Assembly: GCA_009744235.1 (NCBI GenBank)
Contig: WPHV01000005.1
Coordinates: 186,001-250,000 of the forward strand
Length of the DNA stretch: 64,000 nt
Source: Gillisella vitis
Lineage (GTDB): Bacteria; Pseudomonadota; Alphaproteobacteria; Rhizobiales; Rhizobiaceae
Reading direction: 5' to 3'
Shown here: in pieces, positions 61,267-64,000 of the stretch
Layout of the letters: each line of letters opens with the position of its first letter
Numbering within the stretch: the first letter of the stretch is position 1
Program-made: the position numbers and the translations under genes
Notes under the pieces: model-generated
What the model was told of the DNA's origin: nothing
The model's input: only the letters and a program-made list of their open reading frames with translations
The model's database searches: none

Positions 61267-61676
61267 GACAGCACCTTCACCAGCGTCTCAACCGTGACGA
61301 TGCCATGCGCCGTTGCCCCGTCCGGGTCGCGCAAATGGCGTGTCGAGGAAATGAAGCAGTCACCGCACTGAAAATCCGGGCCAAGATCCAGGCGACCAGG
61401 ACGAACCGCAGAGCGGATCGCCCAGCCAATGGCGCGGATACCACTCAGACTTTCTTCGCGTTTCCACACATGGATGGTCGAATACACCCGCACGCGGTCC
61501 CGCTTCAGGCTACTACCGTCATCGACAACCTGGACCTCGCCCAGCACGATAGATGGATCAAGCGGCGGCGCGCTTGTGCGATCGACAATGTTTACAGCTG
61601 GGACAAGCGAGGTTACTGCCGCCGTGGCGATCAGCCTTCCCCGCAAAGCTACCTGTAGCGCGGTTTCCAAGCTCAT
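61263..61676 (-). CDS. DUF3168 phage tail-completion protein
   Basis: A 137-residue protein with SLETALQVALRGRLIA and later IHVWKREESLSGIRAIG followed by TARHLRDPDG-like block (STRHLRDPDGATAHGIVTVE), which fits DUF3168 / tail terminator proteins. It joins the completed head to the tail in siphophages. Confidence 0.82.
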   Translation of the reverse strand: MSLETALQVALRGRLIATAAVTSLVPAVNIVDRTSAPPLDPSIVLGEVQVVDDGSSLKRDRVRVYSTIHVWKREESLSGIRAIGWAIRSAVRPGRLDLGPDFQCGDCFISSTRHLRDPDGATAHGIVTVETLVKVLS

Positions 61677-62179
61677 TGGCCCTTCCCCCAGTTTTCGCGA
61701 ACGGATTTGACAATCGCCCGCTTGATCAGGTTCGCGGCGCGCTTCTTGCCGAGGCGATAGGCCGGAAAGAAGAACGGTTGCGCAGCCGTGCCGGGATGTG
61801 TGCGGTAGCTCTTGCGCCCCTTCGATTTGCTTTGATGGATACCCGCGCCGCGTTCGGAAACCCGCTGGTTAAAGACGCCGGCTTGTGTGCCGAATTCCAC
61901 CCAGCGGGCGTAATACGCTTCATCATCCCCGGCATAGATTGTGATCGTCAGCTCGCCACTGACGCTTTGCGCCAGCACCATGCTACCAGCCGGGGCCGTA
62001 CCCCACGTCCAGCCGATAGAGTTTTTCAGCTTGCCCTCATCTTCCGGGACAAGCGCCCTTGCCAAATCGACAATATCGCCCGCTGCCTTTTCCATGGCGG
62101 GCCTCACACCATCGCGCACCGCCTTGGGAATGGCGTTCATGCGCTGTTGCAGTCTGGAAATGCCGCCGTCATTTGCCAT
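61673..62179 (-). CDS. HK97 gp10-like phage protein
   Basis: A 168-residue protein; MANDGGISRLQQRMNAIPKA then VDLARALVPEDEGKLKNSIG and YYARWVEFGTQA are hallmarks of HK97 gp10. The C-terminus is basic (KRAANLIKRAIVKSVRENWG). ATG 62179 is used; the longer reading to 62386 overlaps another gene and is spurious. Confidence 0.88.
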   Translation of the reverse strand: MANDGGISRLQQRMNAIPKAVRDGVRPAMEKAAGDIVDLARALVPEDEGKLKNSIGWTWGTAPAGSMVLAQSVSGELTITIYAGDDEAYYARWVEFGTQAGVFNQRVSERGAGIHQSKSKGRKSYRTHPGTAAQPFFFPAYRLGKKRAANLIKRAIVKSVRENWGKGQ

Positions 62180-62180
62180 G

Positions 62181-62492
62181 TCAGAAGCTCCAATTGCGGT
62201 ATTCGCGGATAATGTCCTGCACACTGAAGGGCATGGTGTTGACGCCCATGCCCACCACGGACGCCTCGCGGTTCTCATACCAATGGGCGGCAAGCTGGCA
62301 GACGGCCTCAATGAGCGAAGGCGGGATAGGGTCTTGCCCCTCCCCGCCATAGGCTGCTTCAATCTTGAAGCCGAGACCGCGTTCAATATGGTCTTGGGCC
62401 GCCGCCAGTTTGCGACCTAGAAATGCATCGTCCGATCCATCTTCCGCGACGATGTTCAATTGCTCTTTGATTTGCGCAACGGTGACAATCAT
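62181..62492 (-). CDS. phage head-tail connector (gp6-like)
   Basis: A 103-residue protein: MIVTVAQIKEQLNIVAEDGS, DAFLGRKLAAAQDHIERGLG and LIEAVCQLAAHWYENREA are typical of the gp6-like connector fold (Phage_connect). Overlap with the following tail gene is four bases. Confidence 0.88.
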   Translation of the reverse strand: MIVTVAQIKEQLNIVAEDGSDDAFLGRKLAAAQDHIERGLGFKIEAAYGGEGQDPIPPSLIEAVCQLAAHWYENREASVVGMGVNTMPFSVQDIIREYRNWSF

Positions 62493-62959
62493 GATGCCTC
62501 TCGCAGAATGTTGGATTGAAGCTTGAGGGAGAAGGACCAGCTCATCACATTGGCGGCCTCATCAAAGACGTGATCCGCCCCCAGCACCAAGGCGACGAAA
62601 CGCAGAACAGAACCATCCGCAGCCGTGAGCCTGAAGGTGACTGGATGAACGATGCCTTCCGCCGCAAGCATTGCCATCTGCCCGGCATCACCGGCCACCA
62701 TGGCCGCGACCACTTGCATGGTTTTGGCCGGTCGCGCCGACTTCAACACAGTCGGCATTTGCGGGTTGTCGGGATCGTCCGCGTCAGGGCTCGCCGTTTC
62801 TTCCGTCTGCCATTCACCGGAAATGCGGCCAAGGCTGCTCACACCCTCAACCGGCACCCAGACTTCAGAACTGAAATCCACAGCGGAAACCTGCCGCGCA
62901 GCCCAGTTTGCGCGGAGGTCTCCAATATCGAAGGTTGAGCCAGCAGCCGTGAAGAACAT
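62489..62959 (-). CDS. phage tail tube-like protein, copy 2
   Basis: A 156-residue protein. Its ending NVMSWSFSLKLQSNILREAS and the preceding FRLTAADGSVLRFVALVLG match the neighbouring 62963-63451 protein, which ends NVMKLNISLGVNSNIVRIAR. Both look like tail-tube or major-tail proteins and appear to be tandem paralogues. The N-terminus of this one (TFDIGDLRANWAARQVSAVD) differs. Confidence 0.72.
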   Translation of the reverse strand: MFFTAAGSTFDIGDLRANWAARQVSAVDFSSEVWVPVEGVSSLGRISGEWQTEETASPDADDPDNPQMPTVLKSARPAKTMQVVAAMVAGDAGQMAMLAAEGIVHPVTFRLTAADGSVLRFVALVLGADHVFDEAANVMSWSFSLKLQSNILREAS

Positions 62960-62962
62960 CGA

Positions 62963-63451
62963 TTATGCTTCCGACCGTGCGATGCGAACAATATTGCTGT
63001 TAACGCCGAGGCTGATATTCAGCTTCATCACGTTGTTGGCCTGGTCGAACTGTTCCGACTGGCTCATGACCTTGGCAATGAAGTAGCGTTCCGAAGGTGT
63101 GCCACCCTCATGGGCATCATTCAGGATCAATCGAAACTCGTAATCGTGAATGGTTTTCTCGGCGGCAATGGCTGCCTGTTGCCCGGCGTCGTCACCGTCC
63201 AGGCCGCACACCACTTCCATCTTTCCGGCAGAACGCGGGCCTTTGAGGGTACGGGTGCGGGCGGTTTTCATGCCGGTGAAGTTCACATCTTCACTGGTAT
63301 CGCCAACCGAGCCAAGCCCTTCGATTTCATCGATTTCAATCCAGGTGACAGCATTGGCGACGGAGAAGTCGGCCCGAACAAAATCCTCGGACTTCTGTTC
63401 CTTCACCACACCGATGAACAGCCGCGAACCCGCTGAAGCGTAAATTGTCAT
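62963..63451 (-). CDS. phage tail tube-like protein, copy 1
   Basis: A 162-residue protein: MTIYASAGSRLFIGVVKEQK, EIDEIEGLGSVGDTSEDVNF and KGPRSAGKMEVVCGLDGDDA are features of siphophage tail-tube proteins. It overlaps the HNH gene by four bases and lies three bases from copy 2. Confidence 0.78.
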   Translation of the reverse strand: MTIYASAGSRLFIGVVKEQKSEDFVRADFSVANAVTWIEIDEIEGLGSVGDTSEDVNFTGMKTARTRTLKGPRSAGKMEVVCGLDGDDAGQQAAIAAEKTIHDYEFRLILNDAHEGGTPSERYFIAKVMSQSEQFDQANNVMKLNISLGVNSNIVRIARSEA

Positions 63452-63810
63452 TTCGATTTTCCTTGATCGTTGCGGCGCTCTTCCGCTGCATCGAGCGCAT
63501 TGCAGCGCTGACAGCCGGGACGCCAGTTTGATTTATCCATGCGCAGTTCGGGGCGGGCGCGAATGCTCTTGATGTGCCTGACCACCGTTGCTTTCGCGCC
63601 GCACTGGCAAAACTGGTTATGCGGAAGGCTCAAGAATTCCTTCGCCCCGCTTTCCCATTCGCGGTCATATCCACGCTGTCTTGCGGTTGGGCGCTTCTCG
63701 TCAAAGCGGGCTTTGCGCTCCCTCGCCATGCGCGCTACGGCAGCGCAAGGTTCGGCTTTCGAATGAGCCTTGCCGCAATAACCACAAACCGAGGGAGCAC
63801 GAACCGGCAT
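63448..63810 (-). CDS. HNH endonuclease
   Basis: A 120-residue nuclease. Zinc ligands lie in CGYCGKAH near the start and CQRCN near the end; the HNH core is VRHIKSIRARPELRM... NWRPGCQRCNALDAAEER. Phage HNH nucleases often help terminase at cos ends, but this one lies between tail genes, far from the terminase pair. The ATG at 63810 is 2 bases from the upstream stop. Confidence 0.8.
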   Translation of the reverse strand: MPVRAPSVCGYCGKAHSKAEPCAAVARMARERKARFDEKRPTARQRGYDREWESGAKEFLSLPHNQFCQCGAKATVVRHIKSIRARPELRMDKSNWRPGCQRCNALDAAEERRNDQGKSK

Positions 63811-63812
63811 GA

Positions 63813-64000
63813 TCAGGCCACCGGACGATCAGCGGCATTGCCGAGAATGAACAGAGCCGACGTTGTGACGCTCGTTCCGCCGTTGAAGGTCATCACCGCA
63901 CGCAGGTAGCGCTTGAAGCCGCGATAGCCCACCTTGGCCGTGGTGCCGGTCGCAAGGCTGCCAGCGATTGCGCCTTGCAGATGTTCGGCGTCAACATCGG
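63813..64000 (-). CDS. phage structural protein, C-terminal part
   Basis: Only the last ~62 residues are present. The end LRAVMTFNGGTSVTTSALFI then LGNAADRPVA is the strand-rich C-terminus seen in small head or decoration proteins of siphophages. The start lies beyond the right edge, so identity is tentative. Confidence 0.6.
   Translation of the reverse strand, partial: DVDAEHLQGAIAGSLATGTTAKVGYRGFKRYLRAVMTFNGGTSVTTSALFILGNAADRPVA

Larger units (their letters stand above)
51635..64000. mobile_element. prophage integrated at tRNA-Gln, left end present, right end outside the window
   Basis: A contiguous block runs from the integrase next to tRNA-Gln to the right edge: HTH proteins, a CI-like repressor, terminase, tail and head-tail genes. 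Late genes overlap by 1-4 bases. AT content rises near 54400-54680, unlike the core genes. Portal, capsid, protease, lysis and replication genes are not seen in this part. Confidence 0.93.

Noticed and set aside
1-64000. CRISPR arrays, rRNA, insertion sequences
   Set aside because: No regularly spaced identical repeats with unique spacers, no rRNA signature and no transposase were seen on reading both strands. The repeats found are dispersed palindromes.

Overview
This window looks like a chromosomal segment of a Rhizobiaceae alphaproteobacterium (Rhizobium / Agrobacterium / Allorhizobium group). The evidence is high GC coding sequence, an F0-only ATP synthase operon with separate b and b' subunits, an MutL carrying its own endonuclease motif, small rhizobial families (DUF2007, DUF2093, DUF4170), and many rhizobial-type intergenic palindromes. 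I cannot name the species from sequence alone.

Layout: 1-51250 is core chromosome. 1-6080: start of aroA (cut by the window edge), a DUF4328-like membrane protein, glyQ, an HWE sensor kinase, a small membrane protein, an S49 peptidase, a tRNA N6-adenine methyltransferase-like enzyme and a DUF2007 protein, all on the minus strand. 6407-11236: polyprenyl diphosphate synthase, a secreted TPR protein, ispE and moaB (plus). 11314-14634: a small glycosyltransferase, a PA0069-type radical SAM protein and rnhB, with a repeat-rich non-coding stretch at 13264-13971. 14790-22150 (minus): atpI-B-E-F'-F, kup, corA, mrp. 22569-30516: NasS/NrtA-like protein, LuxR-type regulator, SMP-30 lactonase, secreted PRC-barrel protein, MFS pump, Tat-exported MBL hydrolase, tadA. 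30589-38580: RluB-type pseudouridine synthase with a very long disordered tail, rsmD, patatin-like hydrolase, CPA2 antiporter, pmbA/tldE, cysQ-like phosphatase. 38694-42483: DUF4170, waaA, HAD, lpxK, DUF2093, an inner-core LPS / lipid A group. 42601-51251: mutL, a kinase-less PAS-PAS-REC-REC protein, a GGDEF/EAL protein, a VOC protein, rlmE and a Ppx/GppA protein with a His/Arg-rich N-terminal extension.

From 51561 to the right edge a prophage sits downstream of tRNA-Gln(CTG). A tyrosine integrase abuts the tRNA. Next come small lysogeny genes, a CI-like repressor with an almost leaderless promoter, two possible cargo genes on the plus strand, and a tightly overlapping minus-strand late operon. 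That operon reads from the right edge as: structural protein, HNH nuclease, two related tail-tube-like proteins, gp6-like connector, HK97 gp10, DUF3168, head-tail adaptor, terminase small and large subunits, tape measure, tail assembly protein, and a five-zinc-finger protein of unknown role. The terminase position inside the tail/connector set is unusual. Portal, protease and capsid are not in view.

The most interesting unexplained signals are: (i) a palindromic element of about 50 bp repeated at five places, each a few tens of bases upstream of a start codon; (ii) the phage zinc-finger protein followed by twin palindromes; (iii) an inverted repeat whose two arms supply the stop codons of two convergent genes; and (iv) the kinase-less PAS-REC protein. 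I found no CRISPR array, rRNA or insertion sequence.
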